From DATAEU01 sp046724395 (GTDB taxonomy: Bacteria > Actinomycetota > UBA4738 > HRBIN12): a stretch of 64,000 bases of DNA. Positions 33,787 to 42,491 of this stretch are shown piece after piece. How positions within the stretch are numbered: the stretch's first letter is position 1; each line of letters starts with the position of its first letter. The DNA is taken from the NCBI GenBank assembly GCA_046724395.1, contig JBKOWM010000020.1, positions 15,792 to 79,791 of the forward strand, given 5' to 3'. A program made the translations under genes and the position numbers. The notes below the pieces were generated by a model, which saw only the letters and a program-made list of their open reading frames with translations, ran no database searches and was not told the DNA's origin.

Positions 33787-34829
33787 ACCGCGGTCCGCTC
33801 GCTCTCGATGTGCACTAGATCGACGACGCGCTGGACGTTCTCCACCGGCGTGTGCGGCAGCACGCCGTGCCCAAGGTTGAAGACGTGCCCGTCGCGTCCG
33901 CCGGCGCGCTTCAGGACGCGCCGGGCATCGTCGGCGAGCGACTCCCACGGTCCGAGGAGCGCCACGGGGTCGAGATTCCCCTGCACGGCGCGGTCCGGGC
34001 CGATCCGCTCCCACGCGACGTCGAGCGGCACGCGCCAGTCCACGCCGATGGCATCGCCACCCGCCCGGCGCATCGCGCCGAGCAGCTCGCCGGTTCCGAC
34101 GCCGAAGTGAATGGTCGGCACCCCGAGTGCCGACAGGCGGTCGAAGAGGGATCGCATGACCGGCTGCACGCGGGCGACGTAGTCGTCGACGGAGACGGAT
34201 CCGACCCAGCTGTCGAAGACCTGCACGGCCTGGACACCGGCCTCGATCTGCCGGCGCAGGTGCGCAACGGTGAGATCACCAAGCCACTCGAGGAGCGACC
34301 GCCAGGTGTCCGAGTCGGATCGCATGAACGCGCGCGTTCGGTCGTGCGTGCGCGAGGGGCCGCCGTCGACGAGATATGCGGCCAGCGTGAATGGCGCGCC
34401 GGCAAAGCCGATGAGCGGGACGTCGAGCTCCTTGCGCAAGAGGCGCACCGCCTCGAGGACGTACGGAACCTCCGCCTCCGGTTCGAGCCGACGCAATCGC
34501 GCGACGTCCGCGCGCGATCGAAGCGGCTCGGCGACGACGGGTCCAGTCCCGGGCTCGACTCGGACGTCGACACCGAGCGCCTCGACCGGCACCATGATGT
34601 CGGAGAACAGGATCGCGGCGTCGAATTCGAATCGGCGCAGCGGCTGCATCGTGATCTCGACGGCGAGATCCGGGTGCCTGACGGCCTCGAGAATGTCGTC
34701 GTTCCGACGCAGCTCTCGGTATTCGGGGAGGTACCTGCCGGCCTGCCGCATGAACCACACCGGCGTGCGGTCGACCGACTGCCGCCGGCACGCGCGCAGG
34801 AACCGATCGTTCACGGGGGGCGACATCAC
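33783..34829 (-). CDS. hemE: Uroporphyrinogen decarboxylase HemE
   Basis: About 348 residues. It converts uroporphyrinogen III to coproporphyrinogen III. The signature TPVWFMRQAGRYLPEYRE is near the N-terminus, with FEFDAAILFSDIMVPVEALG and LIGFAGAPFTLAAYLVDG further on. First gene of the hemE-H-G-Q operon. The start is one of three adjacent codons (GTG 34832, GTG 34829, ATG 34826). GTG at 34829 gives a seven-base gap from the -10 TATGCT, matching other leaderless genes. It is divergent from the nucleotidyltransferase. Confidence 0.96.
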   Translation of the reverse strand: MMSPPVNDRFLRACRRQSVDRTPVWFMRQAGRYLPEYRELRRNDDILEAVRHPDLAVEITMQPLRRFEFDAAILFSDIMVPVEALGVDVRVEPGTGPVVAEPLRSRADVARLRRLEPEAEVPYVLEAVRLLRKELDVPLIGFAGAPFTLAAYLVDGGPSRTHDRTRAFMRSDSDTWRSLLEWLGDLTVAHLRRQIEAGVQAVQVFDSWVGSVSVDDYVARVQPVMRSLFDRLSALGVPTIHFGVGTGELLGAMRRAGGDAIGVDWRVPLDVAWERIGPDRAVQGNLDPVALLGPWESLADDARRVLKRAGGRDGHVFNLGHGVLPHTPVENVQRVVDLVHIESERTAV

Positions 34830-34836
34830 CACGCCC

Positions 34837-34842
34837 AGCATA
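34837..34842 (-). promoter_or_regulatory. -10 hexamer of the hemE-H-G-Q operon
   Basis: TATGCT on the minus strand, seven bases before GTG (ten before the first ATG). It faces away from the neighbouring plus-strand promoter 30 bases on. Confidence 0.55.
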
Positions 34843-34871
34843 CGAACAGGCATGCGAAGCGGCCCAGCTCT

Positions 34872-34877
34872 TACGAT
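34872..34877 (+). promoter_or_regulatory. -10 hexamer, leaderless start of the nucleotidyltransferase
   Basis: TACGAT with six bases to GTG. The -35 region of this promoter would overlap the hemE promoter, so the two may interfere. Confidence 0.55.
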
Positions 34878-34883
34878 CCCGGC

Positions 34884-35723
34884 GTGGATCACCGGCGCGC
34901 GCTCGACGATCTCGTCGCCTGGGCGTCCTCGAACGACAACATCCGCCTCCTCGTGCTGACCGGATCACTGGCTCGAAACCCCGAGGAGTCCGATCCGCTG
35001 TCCGACGTCGACGTCGAGTTGTACGTGCGCCAGCCCGCGACGCTCCTGGAATCGCGGTACTGGTACTCAACTTTCGGCGACGTCCTGGCCGTGGAGGAAC
35101 TCGAGAACGAGGGATGGCACCCGACGCGGCTCGTGTACTACGTCGACGGCAAGATCGACTTCATGATCGCCCCGGTGAACGCCCTCGACCAGGGCGTTTC
35201 GTACGTCCGCGGCTTCCGCGTGCTGATCGACAAGGACGGGCTCGGCGCGCGGCTGAGCGGCGACGCGGCGAGCGCGACGCCGCCGACGGCAGAGGAGTTC
35301 CGCAGGTGCGTCGACTGGTTCGCCGCGGCCGCGATCATGACCGCCAAGGCCGTCGTGCGGGACGAGCCGTGGATGGCCAAGCGTCGCGACGAGGACCTCA
35401 AAGAGGAGCTGCTGCGGATGACCGAGTGGGATCACCGCTCGAGGCATGGATGGGGGTTCGACACCTGGCACCTCGGCGTTCACATGCGTACATGGATGGA
35501 CGCCGACGTCCAGGCATCGCTCGAGCGCTGTTGGGGGCGGTTCGCGCTCGGGGAGACGGCGGCCGCGCTGGAGGCGTCAATTCGACTGTTCGAGCGCCTG
35601 GGGCGCCGGACCGCGAACGCGCTCGGCGTAGGCGGCTTCGACCTGCGGCCGGTTCGGACGGAAGTCGACCGCATCCTTCTCCTTCCTCGGCAACTTCCTC
35701 GGCATTCCCCGGGGCCGCCGTGA
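34884..35723 (+). CDS. Aminoglycoside 6-adenylyltransferase-like nucleotidyltransferase
   Basis: 279 residues. The nucleotidyltransferase motif is VLTGSLARNPEESDPLSDVD followed by VELYV: G-S and D-x-D place the metal and nucleotide as in ANT(6)/AadK. FMIAPVNALDQG, and the C-terminal helical segment with LKEELLRMTEWDHRSRHG and WHLGVHMRTWMDADVQ, also fit ANT(6). Such chromosomal relatives are often not resistance genes, so streptomycin adenylylation is possible but unproven. The GTG start is set by a leaderless -10. Confidence 0.82.
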   Translation: MDHRRALDDLVAWASSNDNIRLLVLTGSLARNPEESDPLSDVDVELYVRQPATLLESRYWYSTFGDVLAVEELENEGWHPTRLVYYVDGKIDFMIAPVNALDQGVSYVRGFRVLIDKDGLGARLSGDAASATPPTAEEFRRCVDWFAAAAIMTAKAVVRDEPWMAKRRDEDLKEELLRMTEWDHRSRHGWGFDTWHLGVHMRTWMDADVQASLERCWGRFALGETAAALEASIRLFERLGRRTANALGVGGFDLRPVRTEVDRILLLPRQLPRHSPGPP

Positions 35724-35860
35724 GGGGTCCGCGCCAACCCGCGGCTCAGGCGGCCCCGGCCGGGGCGGCGGACCGGTAGGTAACCTCCGGGAGCCCGTCC
35801 GATGACGCAACGTCGTCGCCGACTTTCGCTCTGTGTCCAGACGGTGTAGACCTTCTGCGC

Positions 35861-37990
35861 ATGGCCGGTCGGACACACTCCGTCATGAGGTACGTCCCCG
35901 TCGACCTAACGAAGACGGAACGGCGGCGGCGGCCGACGGGTACGCCGGCGCCGTTGCCCAAGAGCATCGGGCTCAGCGGCCGGCTTTGGGTTGCGGCGGC
36001 ACTGATCATCGTGGTCTCGGGCTCCCTCTGGCTTCACGTCTCGGCAGGACCCCTCGATCGTTTCGATGCTGCACTGACGCGCCCCATCGTGGCGCTTCGC
36101 ACCGACTGGCTCGATGCGCTGGCCAGAAGCCTGAACTCGGTCGGCTCGCGATGGGGACTCGGTGGGCTCGGCGTCACCGTCGCTGCGCTCGCGATCGTCT
36201 TCCGGCGTTTTCGCCACCTCATCGTGTTCCTCATCAGTCTCGCGCTGCTGCATCTCGGCTTGGACGCTCTTAACGTCGTCGCTGCGCGCGTGAGACCGCT
36301 CGACGTAACGCAGATCGGCGCCTGGGAGGGCTACTCGGCTCCATCCCGGCCGATCGCAGTTCTGACCGCGCTTGCGATCGCGTTCGCCTTCATGCTCGTT
36401 GTGCCAGGGAGGCCGCGCTGGTACGCGAAACTCGTGATCGTCTTCGGCATCACCGCGGTCGGGCTCCTTCGTATCTACCTGGGCATCGATCATCCAACCG
36501 ACGTCATGTTCGGGGCGATCGTAGGTGTGGCCATTCCGATCGCGATGTTCCGGGCGTTCGTTCCCAACGATGTGTTCCCCGTGACGTACCAGCGTCGAGG
36601 GAAGGCGGCCCATCTCGACGTCGGTGGACGCCGCGGAGACGCAATCCGCCGCGCGATGCAGGACCAGCTCGGATTCTCGGTGCTCGACATGAAGCCGGTC
36701 GGACTCGCCGCCTCCGGCGGTTCCACACCGCTCAAGCTGACGGTGATCGATGAGAACGGCGATGAGCGCTCGATCTTCGCGAAGCTCTACGCGAAGAATC
36801 ACGTCCGCGCCGACCGTTGGTACAAGCTCGGCCGCGCGATGCTCTATGGGGGGCTGGAAGACGAAACGCCGTTCAAGACGGTTCGACGTTTCGTCGAGTA
36901 CGAGGATTACACGCTCAGGCTGCTGGGCGAGTTCGGCTTCCCCACGCCGGCACCCTTCGGCGTCGTCGAGATCACGCCGGAGCGCGAGTACTTGATCGCG
37001 ATGGAATTCTTCGAGGACGCCGAGGAGATCGGAAGTGCCCCTGTCGACGACCAGGTCATCGACGAGGGATTGCAGCTCGTCCGGCGTCTGTGGCACGTCG
37101 GCCTTGCACACCGTGACATCAAGCCGGCGAATCTCATGGTCCAAGGCGGCCATCTGCGCCTGATCGATGTCTTCTTCGTCCAGGTACGTCCCTCACCTTG
37201 GCGGCAAGCCGTCGATCTCGCGAACATGATGCTGGTCCTTGCCCTGCGCTCGGATGCCGAGACGGTCTACCGGCGGGCTCTGCAGTACTTCACACCCGAC
37301 GATCTGGCAGAGGCGTTCGCCGCTACGCGCGGCGTGGCAAGCCCCACGCAGCTGCGATCGCTCATGAAGCAGGATCGGCCCGAACTCCTGGAGGAGTTCC
37401 GGAGGCTTGCTCCAGCACGCCGGCCGATCCAAATTCAGCGGTGGAGCTTCAGACGCGTCGGCTTGATCGCGTTGAGCCTGCTCGTCGTCGTTCTTGCCGC
37501 GTCGTTCGCGGTTGAATTGTTCTTCCCAAGTCGCGGACAGGTGCTGACGCCCTCGTGCGATACCGATCGAGCGATGATCCTCATGGCACAGGCGGTGCCG
37601 TCGGCTACGGAACTGCCGTGTATCCGCCGTCTCCCGCTCGGCTGGGAGCTCTCGAACGCCACCATCGTGCGCGGGCGGGCGACCATCACGATGGGCGTCG
37701 GCGGCGGCACGGGTGTGATCGTCCAGGTCGGTCGGGCGCCCGTCGAGCCACTCGTCGAGGTGACGCTCTCGGCGAATTGCACAACGCCCGACGGCGCAGG
37801 CGGTACTCGAATCATCCGCGCGGAGGGCGGATGCATCGAGTACACAGCGTCGATCCGGACAAACGACGACGTCATCCCATCATTCGAGTCCGGCGGAGGG
37901 CTCGCAACGATGCCACGCTCTACGCTCGTTTCCTTTGTCGCAAACGAGGAGGAGTTAAAACTCTGCGGCGCCGGCGTCTCGTGTCCGTAG
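35861..37990 (+). CDS. PAP2-like membrane domain fused to a protein-kinase-like domain
   Basis: 709 residues in three parts. (1) About 45-245: a six-helix PAP2 phosphatase-like domain. The first motif survives (VVAARVRPLD) and the third reads RIYLGIDHPTDVMFG, but the central PSGH is replaced by SAPSRPIAV, losing a catalytic histidine. (2) About 260-500: a kinase-fold domain with a lysine in SIFAKLYAKNH, the catalytic loop LAHRDIKPANLMV and LIDVFFVQ in place of DFG. (3) A transmembrane helix near 530-550 and an external C-terminal domain of about 160 residues. Known relatives combine PAP2 and RIO/lipopolysaccharide-kinase-like folds. It may phosphorylate or sense a lipid-linked or protein target; the role is unknown. 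Confidence 0.8.
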   Translation: MAGRTHSVMRYVPVDLTKTERRRRPTGTPAPLPKSIGLSGRLWVAAALIIVVSGSLWLHVSAGPLDRFDAALTRPIVALRTDWLDALARSLNSVGSRWGLGGLGVTVAALAIVFRRFRHLIVFLISLALLHLGLDALNVVAARVRPLDVTQIGAWEGYSAPSRPIAVLTALAIAFAFMLVVPGRPRWYAKLVIVFGITAVGLLRIYLGIDHPTDVMFGAIVGVAIPIAMFRAFVPNDVFPVTYQRRGKAAHLDVGGRRGDAIRRAMQDQLGFSVLDMKPVGLAASGGSTPLKLTVIDENGDERSIFAKLYAKNHVRADRWYKLGRAMLYGGLEDETPFKTVRRFVEYEDYTLRLLGEFGFPTPAPFGVVEITPEREYLIAMEFFEDAEEIGSAPVDDQVIDEGLQLVRRLWHVGLAHRDIKPANLMVQGGHLRLIDVFFVQVRPSPWRQAVDLANMMLVLALRSDAETVYRRALQYFTPDDLAEAFAATRGVASPTQLRSLMKQDRPELLEEFRRLAPARRPIQIQRWSFRRVGLIALSLLVVVLAASFAVELFFPSRGQVLTPSCDTDRAMILMAQAVPSATELPCIRRLPLGWELSNATIVRGRATITMGVGGGTGVIVQVGRAPVEPLVEVTLSANCTTPDGAGGTRIIRAEGGCIEYTASIRTNDDVIPSFESGGGLATMPRSTLVSFVANEEELKLCGAGVSCP

Positions 37991-38016
37991 ACGCGTCATG
38001 ACGACGGACTCTCGGT

Positions 38017-38709
38017 GTGGGTCCCAGGACGTGGCGGAGCAGTGGACTTCTGTTGAACCTTGACGATGAGCGCCGGCGCTTCGAGCGCGCTCACGATCCC
38101 AGGCGCGTGATGGCCCTGTCGGACGGTGTGTTCGCGATCATCATCACGCTGCTTGTGCTCGAGATTCGGATCCCCGATCTTACGGACGGGAAGCGCCTCG
38201 CCGATGCGTTGCGGGAGATTCGGCCCTCGTTCGTCGCGTTCGTGATCAGCTTCCTTGTCGTCGCGATAGCATGGACGTCACACCGCGATCTGTTCTCCTT
38301 CGTTCGCCTCACGGACCGAAATTTGGTGTGGCTAAACGTGCTCTACTTGCTACCGCTCACGCTGCTTCCGTTCGGTGCCGCCCTGATCTCTCGGTACGGT
38401 GACCAAACCGTCGCCCTGACCCTGTACGGCGTGCTGTTGCTGGCAATCGCGCTAACCAGGCTTGTCATCTGGTTGTACGCGACCAACCGGCCGCAACTGC
38501 TGTTCGAGCCGATCGACCGGCGGTCGCGGAGGGTGGGCGTCTTGACGGTCGTTGTGCCTGCTGGGCTTTGTGTCGTGGCGATCCTGCTGGCGGGGACCGC
38601 GCCGACTGTGAGCCTGTCGATCTACGCGGGCGTTCCCTTGCTGTACTTCGTGGTGCTGTTTCTCACCCGGGGCAATCCGGCGACGGCAGCCCAGCGCGAG
38701 CTGCCCTGA
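38017..38709 (+). CDS. TMEM175-family potassium channel (DUF1211)
   Basis: 230 residues with six transmembrane helices. The diagnostic first helix MALSDGVFAIIITLLVLEI (FSDGVFAIxxTLLVL consensus) lines the pore in bacterial TMEM175 K+ channels. The helices after it (FVISFLVVAIAWTSHRDLF, LNVLYLLPLTLLPFGAAL) fit the single-repeat bacterial form, which works as a tetramer. The start is uncertain: GTG at 38017 is drawn, a TTG a dozen codons later is possible. Confidence 0.88.
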   Translation: MGPRTWRSSGLLLNLDDERRRFERAHDPRRVMALSDGVFAIIITLLVLEIRIPDLTDGKRLADALREIRPSFVAFVISFLVVAIAWTSHRDLFSFVRLTDRNLVWLNVLYLLPLTLLPFGAALISRYGDQTVALTLYGVLLLAIALTRLVIWLYATNRPQLLFEPIDRRSRRVGVLTVVVPAGLCVVAILLAGTAPTVSLSIYAGVPLLYFVVLFLTRGNPATAAQRELP

Positions 38710-38739
38710 ACCGCCTCGGCGGGCCCGGGCCTCGGATGC

Positions 38740-38745
38740 GATGCT
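38740..38745 (+). promoter_or_regulatory. Weak -10-like hexamer before the MFS gene
   Basis: GATGCT, one mismatch from TANNNT, exactly six bases before GTG. Weaker than the others but at the same spacing. Confidence 0.3.
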
Positions 38746-38751
38746 CCGTGC

Positions 38752-40416
38752 GTGAAGTGGCTGCTGCTGCGTCTCGGCCGGCCGGCGAGCGCCGTCCAGA
38801 GCGTCATACGCAACCGTGATCTGCGACGCGCCGAGCTGGCGTTTCTCGCCTTCAACGTTGCGGAACCGGCAACATGGATCGCGATTCTCGTGTACGCCTT
38901 CGATCGTGGTGGCACGGCCGCGGCTGGCATCGTCACGCTGGTGCTGCTGGCGCCGGCGGCCGTCGTCGCCCCGATCGCCGCCGCGCTCGGCGATAGGCAC
39001 TCGCGGAGACGCGTGGTCGCGATCGGTTACACGCTGCAGGCGGGGGCGACGGCCGCAACCGGGATCGCGATGGTTGCGGACGCGCCTGCGATCCTGGTGT
39101 ACGCGGTTGCGACGATCGCGATGGCGACGTACACAACCGGCCGTCCCGGTCACCACTCGCTGCTGCCAAAACTCGCCTCTTCGCCCGACGAGCTCGCGGC
39201 CGCAAACTCGGTTTCGTCGCTAGTCGAGGGATTGGGCGGCACCGCCGGAACGGCCGGCGTGGCCGTGCTTCTGGCGGCGACGTCCGTCGGCGTCGCATAC
39301 CTCGTGATGGCCGCCATCCTCGGCCTCGGGGCGCTCCTCGCGTACGGCGTCCGGGTCGTGCACGACACGAGGCCCCCGAACCGCACGGTCGGTCCGTGGT
39401 CGTTCGCCGTCGACGCGGTGACGGGGCTTCTCGCAATTGCCCGAGTGCGTGGAGCGGGCGCATTGCTGACCGTCGCAGCGGCGATGGCGCTCGTGTGGGG
39501 TACGTTCGACGTCCTCCTCGTGACGCTCGCGTTCGATCGCCTCGGGATCGGCGCGGCGGGTGTGGGCGCCCTTCACACCTCGATCGCGGTGGGCGTCCTG
39601 CTCGGCGCCGCAGGATCGGTCGCCTTGGTCGGGCGGTCTCGGATCTCACCGACGCTGCTCGGCGGCGCCGTCGTCATGGGTGCCAGCATCGCCGTACTCG
39701 GGTTCGGGGACACCGTCGCCGCTGCTGTGCTCGCGTCGGGCGTAGCCGGGGCGGCGACGACCGTGCTCGACGTCGCCGGGCGGACGTTGCTCCAACGCGC
39801 CATCGACGACTCGCTGCTCGCTCGCGTGTTCGGAGCGATCGAGTCGCTCTGGATGATCGGCTTCGGCGTCGGCGGACCGGTCGCGGCGGCGCTGGTATCG
39901 CTGTTTGGCCTCAGCGCTTCCTTCGTGGTCGCGTCCGCAGTCGTGCCTCTGATCACGCTGTTGGGGTTCCGCGCGCTCGACCGCCTGGAGCAACAGGTCG
40001 TCGTTCCGACCCGGCAACTCGAGCTCATCTCGGCGCTCCCGATGTTCGGACCTCTGCCGAAGAGCGACGTCGAACGCGTGGCGCGCCAGCTCGATCGGCT
40101 CAACGTCGTCCGTGGGACCGACGTGATCCGGCAAGGTGATGTCGGCGACCGCTTCTACGTAGTCGACGCCGGCGCGTTCGAGGTCCTTACGGACGGCCGC
40201 TTCGTCGCGTCACTGTCGGAGGGCGATCACTTCGGCGAGATCGCGCTACTCAAGGATGTGCTGCGGACGGCGACGGTCCGCGCGACGGTGGACAGCACGG
40301 TGTGGGCGCTCGACCAGGAGGAATTCCTCGCGACGGTCACGGGGATGCCGCAGGCGAAAAGGGCTGCCCACGCGATCTCGGCGGAGCGCCTCCGCGCGAG
40401 TTCCCGACGTGAGTAG
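38752..40416 (+). CDS. MFS transporter with C-terminal cyclic-nucleotide-binding domain
   Basis: 554 residues. Residues 1-405 form an MFS permease of about twelve helices: RAELAFLAFNVAEPATWIAI, and ALGDRHSRRRVVAIGYTLQA as the loop 2-3 motif A. A linker follows, then a CAP-type domain (about 420-545): LPMFGPLPKSDVERVARQL, DVIRQGDVGDRFYVVDAG, SLSEGDHFGEIALLKDVLRT and ATVRATV. The G-x-F-G-E-I-A-L-L and R-T/A-A-T-V phosphate-binding cassette is well kept, so cAMP or cGMP binding is plausible. The next gene encodes an adenylate cyclase, suggesting local control of transport. Substrate is unknown. Confidence 0.88.
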   Translation: MKWLLLRLGRPASAVQSVIRNRDLRRAELAFLAFNVAEPATWIAILVYAFDRGGTAAAGIVTLVLLAPAAVVAPIAAALGDRHSRRRVVAIGYTLQAGATAATGIAMVADAPAILVYAVATIAMATYTTGRPGHHSLLPKLASSPDELAAANSVSSLVEGLGGTAGTAGVAVLLAATSVGVAYLVMAAILGLGALLAYGVRVVHDTRPPNRTVGPWSFAVDAVTGLLAIARVRGAGALLTVAAAMALVWGTFDVLLVTLAFDRLGIGAAGVGALHTSIAVGVLLGAAGSVALVGRSRISPTLLGGAVVMGASIAVLGFGDTVAAAVLASGVAGAATTVLDVAGRTLLQRAIDDSLLARVFGAIESLWMIGFGVGGPVAAALVSLFGLSASFVVASAVVPLITLLGFRALDRLEQQVVVPTRQLELISALPMFGPLPKSDVERVARQLDRLNVVRGTDVIRQGDVGDRFYVVDAGAFEVLTDGRFVASLSEGDHFGEIALLKDVLRTATVRATVDSTVWALDQEEFLATVTGMPQAKRAAHAISAERLRASSRRE

Positions 40417-40481
40417 CGGTGAGTGGAGCCGATGTTCCGGAACCTGTCGCGCGGCCGAGGTGAACGAGTGGCGGCTCCGGA

Positions 40482-40487
40482 TACCAT
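40482..40487 (+). promoter_or_regulatory. -10 hexamer of the adenylate cyclase gene
   Basis: TACCAT, eleven bases before the GTG at 40499, implying a very short leader. Confidence 0.4.
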
Positions 40488-40498
40488 CGCCTCCTGCC

Positions 40499-41704
40499 GT
40501 GGAGGAACGCTCGCGCCGTGAGGTGGCTCGAAGGGCCGGCGTCGACCTGGAGTACGTCGACCGATTGGTCGAGATCGGGATCCTGAAACCTGGCCCGAGG
40601 GATACGTTCTCGCCGGGTGACGTTCGAAGGGCGCGCTGGGTTCGGAGCTTGGAGCGCGCCGGCGTTCCGCTGGACGAGATGGCCACCGCCGTCCGCCAAC
40701 GACTTCTTTCGTTGTCCTTCCTGGACGTGCCCGTGTTCGATCGGTTCGCCGTACTCAGCGACACTACATTCGGCGAGCTGAGTGAACGCACGGGTGTTCC
40801 GTTGGAGCTGCTCGAGGTCGTCCGAGAGGCCGTCGGTTTCGCAGACCCCCAGCCTGGGGACCGCGTGCGCGAGGACGAGCTTTCCGTCGTCGAGGCGATC
40901 CAACTCCAGCTCTCGAACGGATTCCGGCCCATCGCGATCGAACGGTGGCTCCGGGTCTGCGAAGACAGTCTTCGTCGAATCATCGAGACCGAGACGGATT
41001 GGTATGGGACCGAGGTGATCCGGCCCCTCCTGGAGTCAGGCATGACGGAGGCGGAGATGCTCGAGGCGCAGGCGGACGTGGGGTCCCGCGTCGCCCCCCT
41101 CACCGAGCAGGCGACGCTCGCCATCTACCACGGACAGCAGGAACACGCCTGGAGCAGGGCGTTGGTCGAGTACGTGGAGGGCGCGCTCGACAGGGCCGGG
41201 CTGCTCAAGCGGTTGCACCGTCCGCCGGCCATGGTCTTCCTCGACGTCACCGGGTACACGAGGCTGACGGAGGAGCGCGGAGACCAGGCTGCGGCGGACC
41301 TGGCGGCCAGGCTTGCGACGTTCGTCCGGCGCCGCGCACAGGAACACGGTGGCCAGCCGGTGAAGTGGCTCGGGGACGGCGTGATGTTCTACTTTCCGGA
41401 CCCCGCCCAAGGCGTCATTGCCGCACTCGAGATGGTGGACGGCGTTGCGACGCGAGGCCTTCCACCCGCGCATGTCGGGATCCACGCCGGGCCGGTGGTC
41501 TTCCAGGAGGGGGACTACTTCGGCCGGACGGTGAACATCGCGGCGCGGATCGCCGACTACGCGAGACCGGGCGAGGTGCTGGTGAGCCAGGAAGTCGTCG
41601 ACGCCGCCGCCGGAACGGCCGTGACGTTTACGGACATCGGGCCCGTCGAGTTAAAGGGCGTGTCGGGCCCCCTTCACCTTCAGACAGCTCATCGATCCTC
41701 GTGA
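40499..41704 (+). CDS. Class III adenylate cyclase with N-terminal MerR-like domain
   Basis: 401 residues. The first 70 or so (EVARRAGVDLEYVDRLVEIG, then FSPGDVRRARWVRSLERAG) resemble a MerR-type winged helix. A helical linker follows, then a class III cyclase domain (about 235-395). Metal aspartates are in MVFLDVTGYTRLTEERGDQ and KWLGDGVMFYF; the lysine before LGDG is the adenine-selecting residue; transition-state Asn and Arg are in GRTVNIAARIADYA. All catalytic residues are present, so ATP to cAMP is expected. It follows the cAMP-binding MFS gene by 82 bases on the same strand. The start could also be the GTG at 40460. Confidence 0.88.
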   Translation: MEERSRREVARRAGVDLEYVDRLVEIGILKPGPRDTFSPGDVRRARWVRSLERAGVPLDEMATAVRQRLLSLSFLDVPVFDRFAVLSDTTFGELSERTGVPLELLEVVREAVGFADPQPGDRVREDELSVVEAIQLQLSNGFRPIAIERWLRVCEDSLRRIIETETDWYGTEVIRPLLESGMTEAEMLEAQADVGSRVAPLTEQATLAIYHGQQEHAWSRALVEYVEGALDRAGLLKRLHRPPAMVFLDVTGYTRLTEERGDQAAADLAARLATFVRRRAQEHGGQPVKWLGDGVMFYFPDPAQGVIAALEMVDGVATRGLPPAHVGIHAGPVVFQEGDYFGRTVNIAARIADYARPGEVLVSQEVVDAAAGTAVTFTDIGPVELKGVSGPLHLQTAHRSS

Positions 41705-41745
41705 TTCCGGTCCCGACGCCTCTCTCAGGGTGGGCTCGAGAGACG

Positions 41746-42429
41746 CTACGAGGTGTCGGCGTTTGCCAACAGCCCTAGTTCTGCAGCGTAGCCGTCGAGG
41801 CGGTCCGCCAACTCCTTCGGGCGGCTGAGTGCGGGCGTGTGACCGCCGTCGATCTCGTCCGGCGTCATCCCCAGACGCTCGCGCGCGACCCTTCGAACGA
41901 AGGGAGCGGGGAGCAGGCGGTCATCGCGACAGAGGATGACTCTCGTCGGGACGGTCGGCCAGGCTTTCAACGGCGATCGCTCCCCCATCCGCGTCTCAGA
42001 CTGCCTACGTCCACGCTTCAAGGCCTCCGCCGCAAGCGCTCTCGGGACGTCTTGGTAGAACAGGGCGATCTCATCGTCGTAGTGTTCGCGCGCCTCCTCG
42101 TCGTATCCGGTGTTCGCCCAATAATCGGCGGGGGCCTCGCCGGGAGCCGGAATCATCGGTGCGACAAGGACGAGCAGCTCGACCGGCACCCGCTCGCACA
42201 CGAGCGGCGCCGTGAAGCCGCCCAGCGACTGGGCCACGACGACCACACCGGTCCGAGAACCGATCGCGTCGACGACGGCGTCTGTGTATTCGGGGAGTCC
42301 GGCCGCGTCATCGTCACATGGAAGGTTGGGCGCGACGGTGTCGTGGCCTCGTGCACGCAGCTCGCTTTCGACAAGACGCCAGTACCAGCCGACGTCGCCG
42401 GCGCCGTGGATCAAGACGAAGGCGGCCAT
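41746..42429 (-). CDS. Alpha/beta hydrolase
   Basis: 227 residues. It opens MAAFVLIHGAGDVGWYWRLV (oxyanion region H-G), has the nucleophile elbow VVVAQSLGGFTAP (serine in A-Q-S-L-G rather than G-x-S-x-G), and the catalytic histidine in DEIDGGHTPALSRPKELAD. This is the RsbQ/MenH/esterase-like class with salicylate-binding-protein-type layout. A strong ribosome site (AAGGAGGG) fixes the ATG at 42429. Substrate is unknown. Confidence 0.88.
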   Translation of the reverse strand: MAAFVLIHGAGDVGWYWRLVESELRARGHDTVAPNLPCDDDAAGLPEYTDAVVDAIGSRTGVVVVAQSLGGFTAPLVCERVPVELLVLVAPMIPAPGEAPADYWANTGYDEEAREHYDDEIALFYQDVPRALAAEALKRGRRQSETRMGERSPLKAWPTVPTRVILCRDDRLLPAPFVRRVARERLGMTPDEIDGGHTPALSRPKELADRLDGYAAELGLLANADTS

Positions 42430-42491
42430 CTCTCGCCCTCCTTTTGGGTCCGGCCGCTTCGACCCCGTCCGCCATCGGCCGGAAGACGTCC

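Noticed and set aside
34884..35723. Streptomycin resistance gene
   Set aside because: ANT(6)-like fold is clear, but chromosomal homologues often lack resistance activity and nothing here suggests mobility.
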